This document shows, one piece after another, positions 49,973 through 59,468 of a stretch of DNA of 61,470 nt. Source of the stretch: a virus; IMG/VR virus record IMGVR_UViG_3300034200_001057, positions 1-61,470 of that record, one strand, 5' to 3'. Position 1 is the first letter of the stretch. Each line of letters starts with the position of its first letter. The notes beneath the pieces are model-generated. The model ran no database searches. It had not been told where the DNA came from and was given only the letters and a program-made list of their open reading frames with translations. The translations under genes were made by a program, and so were the position numbers.

Positions 49973-50168
49973 AGTTTCTCACAATCCAACGCCACCCGAC
50001 AATCACCCCTGTGCCATTTCTGCAATCGCCACTCTTCTCCTCATGGTCCTCGCAGATGTCGCTTTTCTTTCGGTCCCATACATCCACTGATAGCCGAGAA
50101 CATCCATTTAAGAAAAAGAGAAGAACAATAAACACAGTCACGATAAAGGTTGAGGGCTCGATGGTCAT
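49908..50168 (-). CDS. Small lipoprotein-like protein (Rz1-like?)
   Basis: 86 residues. Hydrophobic N terminus (FIVTVFIVLLFFLNGCSRLS) with a lipobox LNGC, followed by a charged Cys-containing part. Its end overlaps the next gene by 65 bases, as spanin genes often do. The C-terminal portion may be non-native if the stop is late. Confidence 0.5.
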   Translation of the reverse strand: MTIEPSTFIVTVFIVLLFFLNGCSRLSVDVWDRKKSDICEDHEEKSGDCRNGTGVIVGWRWIVRNYDHARQNQIRTTLKAHLLVTA

Positions 50169-50260
50169 GATTTTTGCCGATGCTTCTAGTCCTTTCCTTG
50201 TCTAAAACTCCAACGATTACAGAGGTAATCTCTCTGATTGCCGATGTTGGTTGCCGATTG

Positions 50261-51052
50261 TTACGGCCAATCGAATGACCATTTCAATTCTCTAATGTCT
50301 CGCCGGCTTGGTCTTGCTGTTCGCTTCAATGGGTCAAGGAACTTCGAGCCACTGATTAAATTCATCCACGGTGCCCAGTAGAACTGAGCGATGCAATCAC
50401 GCCGACGAACTGGAGGAATTTGAATGTAGTTATCGCCATCCGTATCAACGATGCAAGGAGGCTTTACATCAGGGTCAGGCCCATGCTTCTCGCAAATGTA
50501 CCCCTTGAGGCACGATGCACCAACGGGATTATCGACCAATGGGAACTGTGGGAACGCCTTAGCAGTTTCATCAAGCATGACCCGCCGAGCCTCACCCGAG
50601 AACATCGACTCAAGGCATGGCGAGAGATATACCGAAGTATTCGATAGGTCCACGCCCTCTAATTGCGACCGAGTAAGAGCAAGATTGCGACGAAACCTTT
50701 TCAGCAAAGTGCCATTCCTCGCTTTCAGTTTCCTATCTGCCGACCGAATGCTTTCACCGCGAAACGGCTCATTCTTACCACATCGTCGGCCACGTTCTGG
50801 AAAACAGGTGCAGTTGGCAATGTGAATCCTTGCAATCTTTGGTTGTGGGAGAGAAAGGAACTCTTTTGCACAAGGACAGGAATCGCCAAATGTGGCAATG
50901 AGCCATCCCGTTGCTGCCACTTCTCTGCCTTCGAATACCGAAAGGGTGCGCTTGCATGACCAGTTCTTAGAGCATAGGCCGAGGTATGACGGCCCAAGGT
51001 CTTGAGCGAATACAATCGATGGGAACAATACCGCAAGGATAACTCTAAGCAT
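50261..51052 (-). CDS. Exported cysteine-rich protein
   Basis: 263 residues from ATG 51052 (GGGAGGAG upstream). Signal peptide MLRVILAVLFPSIVFA, cleavage before QDLGP. At least 13 Cys, several in tight pairs (CPC, CTC), point to a disulfide-bonded periplasmic or secreted domain. GATFGDSCPCAKEF-like and CTCFPERGRRCGKN segments; no enzyme motif recognised. It directly follows the lysozyme gene (8-base overlap). An oxidoreductase-like or lysis-control role is possible. Confidence 0.7.
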   Translation of the reverse strand: MLRVILAVLFPSIVFAQDLGPSYLGLCSKNWSCKRTLSVFEGREVAATGWLIATFGDSCPCAKEFLSLPQPKIARIHIANCTCFPERGRRCGKNEPFRGESIRSADRKLKARNGTLLKRFRRNLALTRSQLEGVDLSNTSVYLSPCLESMFSGEARRVMLDETAKAFPQFPLVDNPVGASCLKGYICEKHGPDPDVKPPCIVDTDGDNYIQIPPVRRRDCIAQFYWAPWMNLISGSKFLDPLKRTARPSRRDIRELKWSFDWP

Positions 51053-51476
51053 ACGGAAACTCCTCCCGAACAATCATCGCGATTACTCTTTCAGCACGAG
51101 AGCCGACTTGTTTGAACCACAACGAGGCACGAAGCCCCTTCTCGACATTGGGCCAATCTTCCCTGAGTGTTGCCCGTAGCGTATTCCTGAAGTTGAGCAA
51201 TCGAACCTGCCCGAGATTGAACGCAAGATTCAGCCATCCGAGCTTTCGATTCTCGGACCACCTATCCCATAGCCCCTTACCGAAAATGGCTACACATGCC
51301 CGTGTTGCGCGTTCTACGTCGTTGTTGAGGAGGTAATATGCTTCATCTTCAGATATGCCGACGTCATCGAGGTTGCGTCCTAGGCCCACGGAAAGCTTGC
51401 CGGCAGTGCATCGATAGGGCTTAGTTCTCATGCCCTCATCGAGAATAAACATCTTTCGAATCTTTGAGGTATCCAT
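51045..51476 (-). CDS. GH24 lysozyme (T4-type endolysin)
   Basis: 143 residues from ATG 51476 (GGGAGG upstream). ILDEGMRTKPYRCTAGKLSV then GLGRNLDDVGISEDEAYYLL, and NLAFNLGQVRLLNFRNTL. Catalytic Glu is E14; the positions of T4 lysozyme Asp20 and Thr26 hold C23 and S29. Cys at this Asp position is common in this subfamily and is known to be tolerated in T4 lysozyme. Cuts peptidoglycan at lysis. No signal peptide, so a holin is needed. Confidence 0.9.
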   Translation of the reverse strand: MDTSKIRKMFILDEGMRTKPYRCTAGKLSVGLGRNLDDVGISEDEAYYLLNNDVERATRACVAIFGKGLWDRWSENRKLGWLNLAFNLGQVRLLNFRNTLRATLREDWPNVEKGLRASLWFKQVGSRAERVIAMIVREEFPYA

Positions 51477-51477
51477 G

Positions 51478-51834
51478 CTACCTCCCCGCCTTATCGCTGT
51501 GCCCTTCTTTGCTGGAGATTTCGATACCAAGCCAAGGGATTTTAACATCCATGTTGGCATCTTTGAGATTAGCCGCGATACCATAGGCCCCCGTGATAAC
51601 TAGAAAGGCAATGAACACCACCATGGGCACTTGGTTTCTTCCCGCCGCAAGGTTAGTAACGTTCTCTAGTTGCTCAAAGAATTGAGCAACTACGGCGGTA
51701 TTTTTCTCGATGCTCTTTAGTGTTTCCGCGTTGCCGTTGTGAGTCAATTCCATCCTCTGCACCGTGGCATGTGTCTCTTTGGTGAGCTGATAAATTGCGT
51801 CTAACTTGTCGAGGTCACCTAGTGGAGCTGTCAT
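51478..51834 (-). CDS. Coiled-coil membrane protein, possible holin/lysis protein
   Basis: 118 residues from ATG 51834. Coiled coil ~1-70 (QLTKETHATVQRMELTHNGN) then one membrane helix (VPMVVFIAFLVITGAYGIAA). Sits 1 base before the lysozyme gene. Layout resembles hemolysin XhlA-type holins or i-spanins. Confidence 0.65.
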   Translation of the reverse strand: MTAPLGDLDKLDAIYQLTKETHATVQRMELTHNGNAETLKSIEKNTAVVAQFFEQLENVTNLAAGRNQVPMVVFIAFLVITGAYGIAANLKDANMDVKIPWLGIEISSKEGHSDKAGR

Positions 51835-51879
51835 ACTCCTTAAGGTAACATAGGATGGAATACCCATGCACCGTAGGAA

Positions 51880-52206
51880 CTAATCAACGGCAAGCGTAAA
51901 AGTGACTTCGACGGTCTGCGATGGTGTTGCTGTTGTTGATGCCGTTGCAACTCCAGAGTAGGATACGCCCGACGTTCCACCGGCCACCCGAAACTGAATC
52001 GCCTTACCTATCGCAACGCTTTCGCCCTTAACCTCGATAACTGCCGAGTTTGATTGGATGTTTGAGAAAGTAAGTCCTGCTGGTGTCGCAGTTACAGAGC
52101 TCACGCTAGCAATGGTCTCAGCATCCTCAAGACAATCAACCAAAGATATGGCCCCGTTCCTTACCTCGTTGGGTCTTTTGCTTGGTATCTCTTGAGTTGT
52201 TGCCAT
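51880..52206 (-). CDS. Virion-associated beta-rich protein
   Basis: 108 residues from ATG 52206 (AGGATGG upstream). SLVDCLEDAETIASVSSVTA then Thr/Ser/Val-rich strands; looks like a small tail-appendage or chaperone component. Directly after the repeat fibre gene. Confidence 0.58.
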   Translation of the reverse strand: MATTQEIPSKRPNEVRNGAISLVDCLEDAETIASVSSVTATPAGLTFSNIQSNSAVIEVKGESVAIGKAIQFRVAGGTSGVSYSGVATASTTATPSQTVEVTFTLAVD

Positions 52207-52217
52207 ATGCCACCATC

Positions 52218-54299
52218 CTAATTCTGTTGAGCTTTCCACGCCAGCCGGCTTGATTCCCTAGTTGACCATTGGAGATCATCTTGAAGAGCTGGTACACCTT
52301 TCCAGTGAATTGCACCGTTGGAAGTAACCCACTCAAGAGATGTGGAAGGGATCAAAAGTCCACCGTCAACAACAGCCCCAAAGAAGGCAGTTGAACTTTC
52401 AATCCTTGAGGCTTCAATCGCTACACTACCGACAATGATGGTAGCAGGGTAGAAGGTGCCACCGCTTGCAATCGCGAATGCTTCAATGACGTTTGATGCC
52501 GACACCGTCGCACTAAAGAACTGAGCCGACGATGTTGGAGCCCCAGTAACAATCGCAACCGAGCCGGCAGTGACCGAAGGATTGAAGAACGTAGTTCCCG
52601 ATACTGGTGCCGCTGTTACTACGTCATTCCTTGCCGATACCGTAGCGTTAAAGAAAGAGGTACTCGCCGACGGTGCCGCCGTTGCGATTGTCTGCCCCTG
52701 TAGGATTGTGGCAGGGTAGAACGACGCCGACGAAGCTGGGGCCGCTGTCGAAATAGTTACTACCCCCGGTGTGACCGTTGCGTTGTAAAACGCTGTCGAG
52801 GCCGAAGGGGATGCGGTAACAATTGCCCCCGATGCCGAGACCGTCGCATTGTAGAAAGCAGTAGAGGCAGTTGGTGCAGCGGTCACAATCGTTGCTGAAC
52901 CTTGTGACACTGTCGCATCGTAGAAAGTAGTTCCCGCTGCTGGTGCCGCCGTAGTGATAGTAACCGCCCCAGCCGACACTGTAGCATTATAGAATGTAGT
53001 GCTCGCAGTCGGTGTTGCGGTTGATATCGTTGCTACACCAGGCGTAACCGTAGCATTGTAGAACGATGTCGATGCCGTTGGTGCATTAGTAACTATAAGA
53101 GCCCCGCCGTTGCTGACGACAGCGTCATAGAAGGCAGTAGAAGACGAAGGGGCCGCAGTAGTTACGGTAACAGTGCCAGGAGTTACTGTTGCATTATAGA
53201 AAGATACTGAGGATGTTGGTGCCGCAGTAACAATCGCGCTACTAGCCGAGACCGTCGCATTGTAGAAGCTAGTGTCTGAGACTGGCGATGCCGTTACAAT
53301 CGTACTCTGTGCAGTAATTGCCGCATTGTAGAAAGTGGTTGAAGCTGATGGTGCATCAGTGACAATCGTCGCCGCACCAGAGCTGACCGTAGCATTGTAG
53401 AACTCTGTCGATGCCGTTGGTGCCGCTGTGGTGATGTTCTGAATACTCCCACCACTATCTGCCACAAGGATGAGAGGCGATGGTCGAGGCGAAAGAATCT
53501 CAAAGGGAGTGCTGATGAATCGCTGAATTTCCGCATCGCTCCACCTACGAGCCGACGTAAGAGCAAAATCAAATTCGCCGGGGATGTAAGTCGCTCCACT
53601 GTTATCACTAAGGATTTGCCGGCCAATCGTTACGCCGCGAGTATCGTAGGTGATTGAGCCCGAGTATGTAGCAGAGGATTGAACAGATGAAACTCTTGTG
53701 TTCGTTCGCCGGTCAAAAACGAATAGGTCAATAAAATCACCAGACGCCCATCGAGCCACGAGAATATACGGGACATTTGCCGTGAGCGAGCAATTACCGT
53801 TCGGTGTTGTCTGCTGAGTACCGCTGATCTTTATTCGAGCTTGAGTATCGGTAAACGTATTCCAGACTTGACTGCGAACACCCCATGATGCATCGGCAAA
53901 ATCATTGAGCTTGGCGTAGTAGTACGCTCCATCGGTAGGGTTTGCCGTAATCAGGACACCGATAACGATGGTGATTGCATTGGTTGGTAACTCTTGTGTA
54001 ACGCTTCTATCCCCCGCGAACCGAGAGGTAGTACCGTTAAACGATACGGTTCCGCGATTGTTCCAAGTAGTATCTGTACCCGTAAGCGGAAGAGTGCCGC
54101 CTAGAGCATCGAAAGCTCTATCGCCGCCACGCTCATTAAGAAAGTAGGCACAAGCAAGCCCCTGAGTAAGGGGATGCGTAAAGTCAACCCTTGTCCCTAT
54201 GGCCGGCTTATCTCGAAGCTGCTTTCTCCTCGCTACAATCTTCGGTCTGCCCGCCGAGGCTTCAGCCCCGCTTTGTGGCGCGAGTAAAGTTAGCAGCAT
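52218..54299 (-). CDS. Tail appendage protein: LamG-like domain plus ~15 short repeats
   Basis: 693 residues. Residues ~35-265 look like a concanavalin/LamG domain (GTVSFNGTTSRFAGDRSVTQ, YDTRGVTIGRQILSDNSGAT). Residues ~285-640 are about 15 tandem repeats of ~24 residues around the pattern ATI.TAAPTASTxFYNATVS. Such repeats probably form a stiff beta-stalk. The end (SLEWVTSNGAIHWKG) is distinct. Likely a receptor-binding or surface-adhesion appendage. Confidence 0.78.
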   Translation of the reverse strand: MLLTLLAPQSGAEASAGRPKIVARRKQLRDKPAIGTRVDFTHPLTQGLACAYFLNERGGDRAFDALGGTLPLTGTDTTWNNRGTVSFNGTTSRFAGDRSVTQELPTNAITIVIGVLITANPTDGAYYYAKLNDFADASWGVRSQVWNTFTDTQARIKISGTQQTTPNGNCSLTANVPYILVARWASGDFIDLFVFDRRTNTRVSSVQSSATYSGSITYDTRGVTIGRQILSDNSGATYIPGEFDFALTSARRWSDAEIQRFISTPFEILSPRPSPLILVADSGGSIQNITTAAPTASTEFYNATVSSGAATIVTDAPSASTTFYNAAITAQSTIVTASPVSDTSFYNATVSASSAIVTAAPTSSVSFYNATVTPGTVTVTTAAPSSSTAFYDAVVSNGGALIVTNAPTASTSFYNATVTPGVATISTATPTASTTFYNATVSAGAVTITTAAPAAGTTFYDATVSQGSATIVTAAPTASTAFYNATVSASGAIVTASPSASTAFYNATVTPGVVTISTAAPASSASFYPATILQGQTIATAAPSASTSFFNATVSARNDVVTAAPVSGTTFFNPSVTAGSVAIVTGAPTSSAQFFSATVSASNVIEAFAIASGGTFYPATIIVGSVAIEASRIESSTAFFGAVVDGGLLIPSTSLEWVTSNGAIHWKGVPALQDDLQWSTRESSRLAWKAQQN

Positions 54300-54307
54300 G
54301 GCTTACC

Positions 54308-54469
54308 TTATAAGCTACTTAGCTGCGCTATTGTCGCTTCCGTTTCAATTATCTCCGCGTCAAGATTGACAATGCGTTCAATGTCGCCATTGGATTCTGC
54401 TTGAATCTTAGACTCGCGCAACCGTATTAAGCGATTAGTCAGTATTCGAATCAAAAACTCTACATTCAT
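54308..54469 (-). CDS. Small coiled-coil protein
   Basis: 53 residues from ATG 54469. MNVEFLIRILTNRLIRLRES then acidic helix DIERIVNLDAEIIETEATIA. Located between two appendage genes; could be a trimerisation or assembly factor. Phage proteins of this length and layout are frequent at this place. Confidence 0.65.
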   Translation of the reverse strand: MNVEFLIRILTNRLIRLRESKIQAESNGDIERIVNLDAEIIETEATIAQLSSL

Positions 54470-54476
54470 ATTTCAC

Positions 54477-57110
54477 CTACCAGAAAAGAAGACATCGAAA
54501 GCATTCTTGGAACGATGCACGGTTGAGCCATAGGTATTTCAACCCGTCCCTCGTCGTGATGATTTCCATACGGTTTCCGATGATCGCAGTCGGAGCCGCG
54601 TACGGGTACATCGATCCGCCGTGCACTTTCCCGGTTACGATGTCGAGGTACATAACTCTTTGTGTGCCATCTTTGTGGAAGTAAATCCTATTACCACCGT
54701 CGTAAGCCGTCATCGATCCTGATGTTAGCGTTTCTGTAAGTGGTGCTGTGTTGATAGCAGAAATACGATCCGTAGCCAGGTTCAAACGTTCAAACCCGTA
54801 CGCACCGCCACCACGAGCGATAAACATATACCGCCCACGATAGGAAGCTAACGAAGGATTGAATCCCCAATTTGCATTTGTGCCGGTTCCCTTAGCGTTG
54901 CCTTCGAGTATCGCATACTGAGTCGTTCCCGCAGTTGGTGCCGTGATTGTGGAAACAGTCAACGTATTGGAAGTGTTCGAGGCTATAATTACCTCAATAG
55001 GTCCACCCGTTGAAGACAAGATACGAACGCGCCGACCGGCATAAATATTAACCGCCCAGCTTTTGCCCGTGTCCTGAATCGTGGTTGTTGTTTGTGTACC
55101 AGTTGCAACACCAAAGTCTAGAGCACCGATTGCAGTCCCGGTTGCGATAGAGTACCGACTGACTCCGTTAGTAGGTGCTGTAACGGTGGAGGAGAATGTA
55201 AGCGTTGTTGCCGTATTGCTCGTGACGCGAACTATCTGCCCTGCACCTGCACCACTGGCTGCTGTATATGCTGCTGTATTCATATACACTAATCGGCCAG
55301 CATGTTCGTTAGTTGTCCAGTTCTTGGTGAAGTCGGTTAGCGTTGTCGTAGACTGCGCCCCGGCAAGAGTCACACCAGCGGGAGTACCACCCATTGTGTA
55401 AGTGAATGTCGTCGCACTCGGAACAGTTGCAATTGCCGTGTTGGTTACGTTGAAGTTTGCGTCTGTAGCGCCGCGTACAGTTACTAAGTCACCCACACGG
55501 AACTGATGAGCATGGGCAGTTGTTACTGTGGCAGTCGTTGAAGCATTACTCAACGAAGCGATTGCCACTGGTTGATGCCCACCAACCGTCGCCGCAGCAC
55601 TTCGAGCAATACCCCAATCTTGCTGACGTCCCCACGTTACTACGTGTGAGTCCATGTTATGCATTACAATTCCAGCATTACCACCGCTCACCATGTAAAG
55701 CTTCTCGGTATCACCTTGGATAGCGTAGACACTCGTCGAGTCCGGGTTCGTCGTCCACGGTCTCAATACAGTTAGTGCGGTGCCCGTATTGCTGACAATC
55801 GGCTGCACTTGACCTACGCCAGTTCCCGCTAAGATGCGAACAGAGTAATTTGCCCATCGGTTCGTTGCCCAGGATTTAGTAGAGTCAGTAAGCGTTGTCG
55901 ATGCCCCCGCTGTGGCAGTCCCCGCATCGAAACCAAGAATTAAGTAACGGCTAGTCGTATCGGGAGCTGTTCCAGCCGATGACCAAGTAAGAGTGTTTGC
56001 GGTGTTGCTCGCAATCTGGCGAATCTGCCCCGCTGCCGCACCTGAGAAGATAAATACCCAGTATCCCGCCCATTGGTTTGTGGTCCAATTAGCAACGTCA
56101 ACACCGTGAGACGCATCAACAAGCGTAGTTGTAGTTCCACCAGTAGCGATTCCACGTTCCCAGATTGAAGAATTCTCGGTAGTTCTTTCAATAGAGAAGT
56201 CCGTCAAGGCTGCTGCAAAAATGTTGGTATAGGAGGGTAGAACGTACCAAGTATCAGTCAGTATGCAGTACGCTTGGTAAGTATAGAAGGGCGTTGCTGC
56301 CGCACCGGAAGCACACAACACCATACCGCTCTGAATACGAAAGACCGAAGTAGAATCTGGCGTTGTTGTCCATGCAGAGTCTACCGTGACCACTTGCGAT
56401 TCAATGCTGTAAAACGACTGAGAACCTGCTGTGGCGGAAATTGCTGGAGAGAATACTGCCGGGTTATTCCAAGGCTTATTCATCTGAGCTGTATCGCCAA
56501 TCGTCAACACCGTTGCCGTGTTGCTGAGGATGCGTCGAATCTGACCAGCACTGCCGGCAGGGGTATTAGCGACTCTCAGTGCGTAGCCCGCGTACTGGTT
56601 AACTGTAAACGTTTTGAGCGTATCCGTGATTGAAATTGCTCCCGCCGTGTTCGATACAGCGGTCGGGATGCCACTATCATGTACTACGGGCTCAGCGACA
56701 GCCGTGATAGTTCTTCGTTGCCCTGCGCCTGTTCCCGAGACAATTACTACGTCGTGGCCGACGAGACTGTTTTGCGTTACAGCCGCAATCTGAAGTGTTG
56801 TAGAAGTAGCCGCGATGACTCTATCTTCTACTCCCAACGCTCCTGCGAACTTTAGTGCGCTAAAAGTCAGAGGGGCGACCGCTGGAGACTGTAGCTGTTG
56901 GTACATATCCGCCCAGGTGTCGTACCGTGAGAAGTTTGTGGCAGATATCAGGTAGTAAATGTAACGGCCATGGTCCGAGGGCATGAAGTTGCCGTTATCC
57001 GCCGAACAGGATGAGGAAATTGCAGACGATACGGCGGGAGCAAAACGAGTCCATTCCCACGTTGGTAAATCGACTTGACGTGATAGTGTGTTCTTGTTGA
57101 GTGCTGGCAT
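54477..57110 (-). CDS. Large repetitive tail/appendage protein
   Basis: 877 residues. At least six repeats of ~60-70 residues with the pattern TTTL.D..K.WATN.WA.Y.VRI..GTG.GQ...I.SNT.T.LT, alternating with beta-propeller-like segments (RGRYMFIARGGGAYGFERLN; YDGGNRIYFHKDGTQRVMYL). Such proteins form large beta-rich surface appendages on phage tails. Gene order, between small virion proteins and the LamG protein, agrees. Confidence 0.78.
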   Translation of the reverse strand: MPALNKNTLSRQVDLPTWEWTRFAPAVSSAISSSCSADNGNFMPSDHGRYIYYLISATNFSRYDTWADMYQQLQSPAVAPLTFSALKFAGALGVEDRVIAATSTTLQIAAVTQNSLVGHDVVIVSGTGAGQRRTITAVAEPVVHDSGIPTAVSNTAGAISITDTLKTFTVNQYAGYALRVANTPAGSAGQIRRILSNTATVLTIGDTAQMNKPWNNPAVFSPAISATAGSQSFYSIESQVVTVDSAWTTTPDSTSVFRIQSGMVLCASGAAATPFYTYQAYCILTDTWYVLPSYTNIFAAALTDFSIERTTENSSIWERGIATGGTTTTLVDASHGVDVANWTTNQWAGYWVFIFSGAAAGQIRQIASNTANTLTWSSAGTAPDTTSRYLILGFDAGTATAGASTTLTDSTKSWATNRWANYSVRILAGTGVGQVQPIVSNTGTALTVLRPWTTNPDSTSVYAIQGDTEKLYMVSGGNAGIVMHNMDSHVVTWGRQQDWGIARSAAATVGGHQPVAIASLSNASTTATVTTAHAHQFRVGDLVTVRGATDANFNVTNTAIATVPSATTFTYTMGGTPAGVTLAGAQSTTTLTDFTKNWTTNEHAGRLVYMNTAAYTAASGAGAGQIVRVTSNTATTLTFSSTVTAPTNGVSRYSIATGTAIGALDFGVATGTQTTTTIQDTGKSWAVNIYAGRRVRILSSTGGPIEVIIASNTSNTLTVSTITAPTAGTTQYAILEGNAKGTGTNANWGFNPSLASYRGRYMFIARGGGAYGFERLNLATDRISAINTAPLTETLTSGSMTAYDGGNRIYFHKDGTQRVMYLDIVTGKVHGGSMYPYAAPTAIIGNRMEIITTRDGLKYLWLNRASFQECFRCLLFW

Positions 57111-57117
57111 AGGTACC

Positions 57118-57558
57118 TTAAACGAAAGTTAATTGAGACCGGATTGCATTGGCGTAAGTGTTCTTTGCAATGTTGATATACTGCTCACGATCCATACCCG
57201 CGTTAGCCGCAAGGTTGTTTACTGCGGTAATAGTTCCAGCGGTAATACTAGCCACGGTGGAAACAGTGGTAACAGCAGCCAACACCGCTGTACCAGCTAT
57301 TGAATCAACCGTAACGCGCTGACGGTTTTGTGCGTCAACGACTGCATTGGACTCTAATAGCTTCACCAGCCTTGAGAGCATTCGAAGTAAATCGTCGGAT
57401 TGATCCGCGACGACTGGTAGTGGGTTTGATTTGCTCGTATCAATTGCAATACCATCTTCGCCGAATGTTGGTTTGACGCGTTGATACAGCACTCCACCGA
57501 TATCGTCGGCTGCTACTGTAACCCCTGTTCCTGGTGTGTACCCTACATTGTCTGCCAT
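57118..57558 (-). CDS. Virion-associated protein
   Basis: 146 residues. A known phage pattern: starts with a short beta region (GTGVTVAADDIGGVLYQRVK), RMLSRLVKLLESNAVVDAQN in the middle, Val/Thr/Ala-rich hydrophobic stretch, and YINIAKNTYANAIRSQLTFV at the end. Common beside tail-appendage genes; role unknown. Confidence 0.7.
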   Translation of the reverse strand: MADNVGYTPGTGVTVAADDIGGVLYQRVKPTFGEDGIAIDTSKSNPLPVVADQSDDLLRMLSRLVKLLESNAVVDAQNRQRVTVDSIAGTAVLAAVTTVSTVASITAGTITAVNNLAANAGMDREQYINIAKNTYANAIRSQLTFV

Positions 57559-57583
57559 TGCTTCTTCCTAAATAAAGTCAACA

Positions 57584-58066
57584 CTACACCGATTGAGCCA
57601 ATACACCCTGGTAGAATACTGCGTGGTCACCCGCCGTTGCGCTCAATGTTCCACCACATCTGTTCTCAATTACAATACCCCATCGTGCCGGCAATGAGCC
57701 ACCGAACGCCGAAGCGACCGAGAACGGGCCGCCGTTGTACGTGGTGCTATTGGCTACTACGTTTAGGATGCCAATCAGCCTAAGATTAGTAGGGGAGGTA
57801 AGAGTAATCGCGCTATCACTTCCCGATGCACCCTCCGTGTACGTTGTGCCCCCGTCCGCAGTACCGTAGGCATACACAAGACAGATACCCGTGGAAGATG
57901 TTCCCGACGATCCCGACCTTAACTTTACATGCACTAGGGCATCAAGAAAAAGGTCGGTCTCGTTATTGATGGCAGTGCCTTGACGAGCTGAGTTATTCGC
58001 GAGAGATGCGACGCCAATAGTTATCGTTTGGTTATTAGTCCCAAACTTTTGCTTTACATCTGCCAC
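57584..58066 (-). CDS. Virion-associated beta-rich protein
   Basis: 160 residues. FGTNNQTITIGVASLANNSA, NETDLFLDALVHVKLRSGSS and PARWGIVIENRCGGTLSAT: a family repeatedly seen in phage tail-end clusters and probably a small appendage subunit. Not assigned a precise role. Confidence 0.7.
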   Translation of the reverse strand: MADVKQKFGTNNQTITIGVASLANNSARQGTAINNETDLFLDALVHVKLRSGSSGTSSTGICLVYAYGTADGGTTYTEGASGSDSAITLTSPTNLRLIGILNVVANSTTYNGGPFSVASAFGGSLPARWGIVIENRCGGTLSATAGDHAVFYQGVLAQSV

Positions 58067-58132
58067 CGCGTTACTCTCCTCTTCTTGCCGCTATGTCTAT
58101 TTTCTCCTGCTGAGAAAACTCAATTCCAATTC

Positions 58133-58555
58133 CTAAAGCGTGAAAATACCTGAAGCATTCCAGGTAATTGTGATATCACCACCGTTAGGAGTAACGGGAA
58201 GCCCAGAGCTTACGGTATCGATATACGCAATCAAGGAAGAGGTACCCGCTGTACCCGTATCCTTGTAAATGACAAGAGCCTCAACCGATGCACCAGATAC
58301 CGCAGTAAAAGTCACATCAGCCGCATCGAATACACCGTTGGTTACAGTTTTCGAAGCGAGTGCTTGAGGAGTGCCGACTACGCCAGATACCGAGCTGTAA
58401 AATTCATGCGATCCGCTGTAGGTATAGGTTCCGGTGTCAACTAGAGCCACCCTAATTGTGTCATCCGAAAGGTCAACTGCCGTTCCGCTCGTAGTTCCAA
58501 GGGTTCCAGGGTTAAGAAGCTTTTGTTTATAAAGAGGGTAGAGTGCATTTGGCAT
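58133..58555 (-). CDS. Virion-associated protein
   Basis: 140 residues. LYKQKLLNPGTLGTTSGTAV, DDTIRVALVDTGTYTYSGSH and VIYKDTGTAGTSSLIAYIDT: a well-spread family of phage structural proteins encoded downstream of the tail tip. Beta-rich; function unknown. Confidence 0.75.
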   Translation of the reverse strand: MPNALYPLYKQKLLNPGTLGTTSGTAVDLSDDTIRVALVDTGTYTYSGSHEFYSSVSGVVGTPQALASKTVTNGVFDAADVTFTAVSGASVEALVIYKDTGTAGTSSLIAYIDTVSSGLPVTPNGGDITITWNASGIFTL

Positions 58556-58639
58556 TGTAAAAATCTCCGTGACTTGCGCTAGTCACGATAAGAGTAACGC
58601 AATGACCTTTACCGCGCTATACGCAACAGAACCCAGAAG

Positions 58640-59461
58640 CTATGCCAAACGATAGTCACCATGCACGCGAATCGACCCAGTAGTTAAAGGGTGATTGGTT
58701 ATGTCGTGCCGGTATAGGTCGAAAGAGCCCGCCGTACCCGACTGGACGACAACTCCCGCGAAGTTCAGAGCCGAGCCGTATATGCAAGGCTCTCCAGTTT
58801 CCCCCGTAACTGGTAGTGTGAATCGAATTCTATTCGAAGCCGTAACGCTCGTAGTAAGTGAAGCAAGCAATTGAATTCTTACTATATCGCCGTCGGCCTG
58901 GTAGACTCCGTTCGTAATACTGACGCCCGAAACAGTCATCGGTGAAACACCAGTGATAGTAGGAGACCAAGACACCCATCCCCCGCCATGATTACACAAG
59001 ATGAAGTCGGTTCCATCGTAAACTAGGACCGCCTTATTTCCAGAGACAAGCTCCCCGCCCTTTAGCGTCCTCCCCTTCCATCGAATGGTTTTGGCCCCAA
59101 GGCCAGAGACGTTGATAGTTGCACCCGATGTGCTTGTATTTGAAGAGTGGATATTAGCCACCAGAACATCGCCCGCAACGTAAGATGCCCACGCTACGGT
59201 AGGAGTGGCGACGTAGGTAGGTTGGGTTCCTGTTGTAGTTACTACAGCTCTAAATGCCCTCTCGGTGCCGGCTCGTTCCGCCCACGCCGAGCCGCTCCAT
59301 CTCTCCCATGCCTTCCCTGTGGAGTTAAAACGTATAGCTCCAGTCGGGACGTTAGTATCAGTTCCATAATCCTGCTTTGCTAGGTTTGAAGCCTTCTCAT
59401 TAATGTCAGTAAGAACACTTGTATAAGTTGATGAATTTGTTGGATTGTTCCAATTGACCAT
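58640..59461 (-). CDS. Tail fibre-like protein
   Basis: 273 residues. N-terminal helix (TDINEKASNLAKQDYGTDTN) and VPTGAIRFNSTGKAWERWSG are typical of phage fibre openings; the rest is Gly/Thr/Ser beta structure. Follows gpJ by 7 bases, so probably attaches to the tip. Confidence 0.75.
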   Translation of the reverse strand: MVNWNNPTNSSTYTSVLTDINEKASNLAKQDYGTDTNVPTGAIRFNSTGKAWERWSGSAWAERAGTERAFRAVVTTTGTQPTYVATPTVAWASYVAGDVLVANIHSSNTSTSGATINVSGLGAKTIRWKGRTLKGGELVSGNKAVLVYDGTDFILCNHGGGWVSWSPTITGVSPMTVSGVSITNGVYQADGDIVRIQLLASLTTSVTASNRIRFTLPVTGETGEPCIYGSALNFAGVVVQSGTAGSFDLYRHDITNHPLTTGSIRVHGDYRLA

Positions 59462-59468
59462 AATCTCC

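Noticed and set aside
52560-53430. Tandem repeats as CRISPR array or non-coding satellite
   Set aside because: The repeats are in frame, vary by codon, and encode a degenerate 24-residue protein repeat; no regular spacers.
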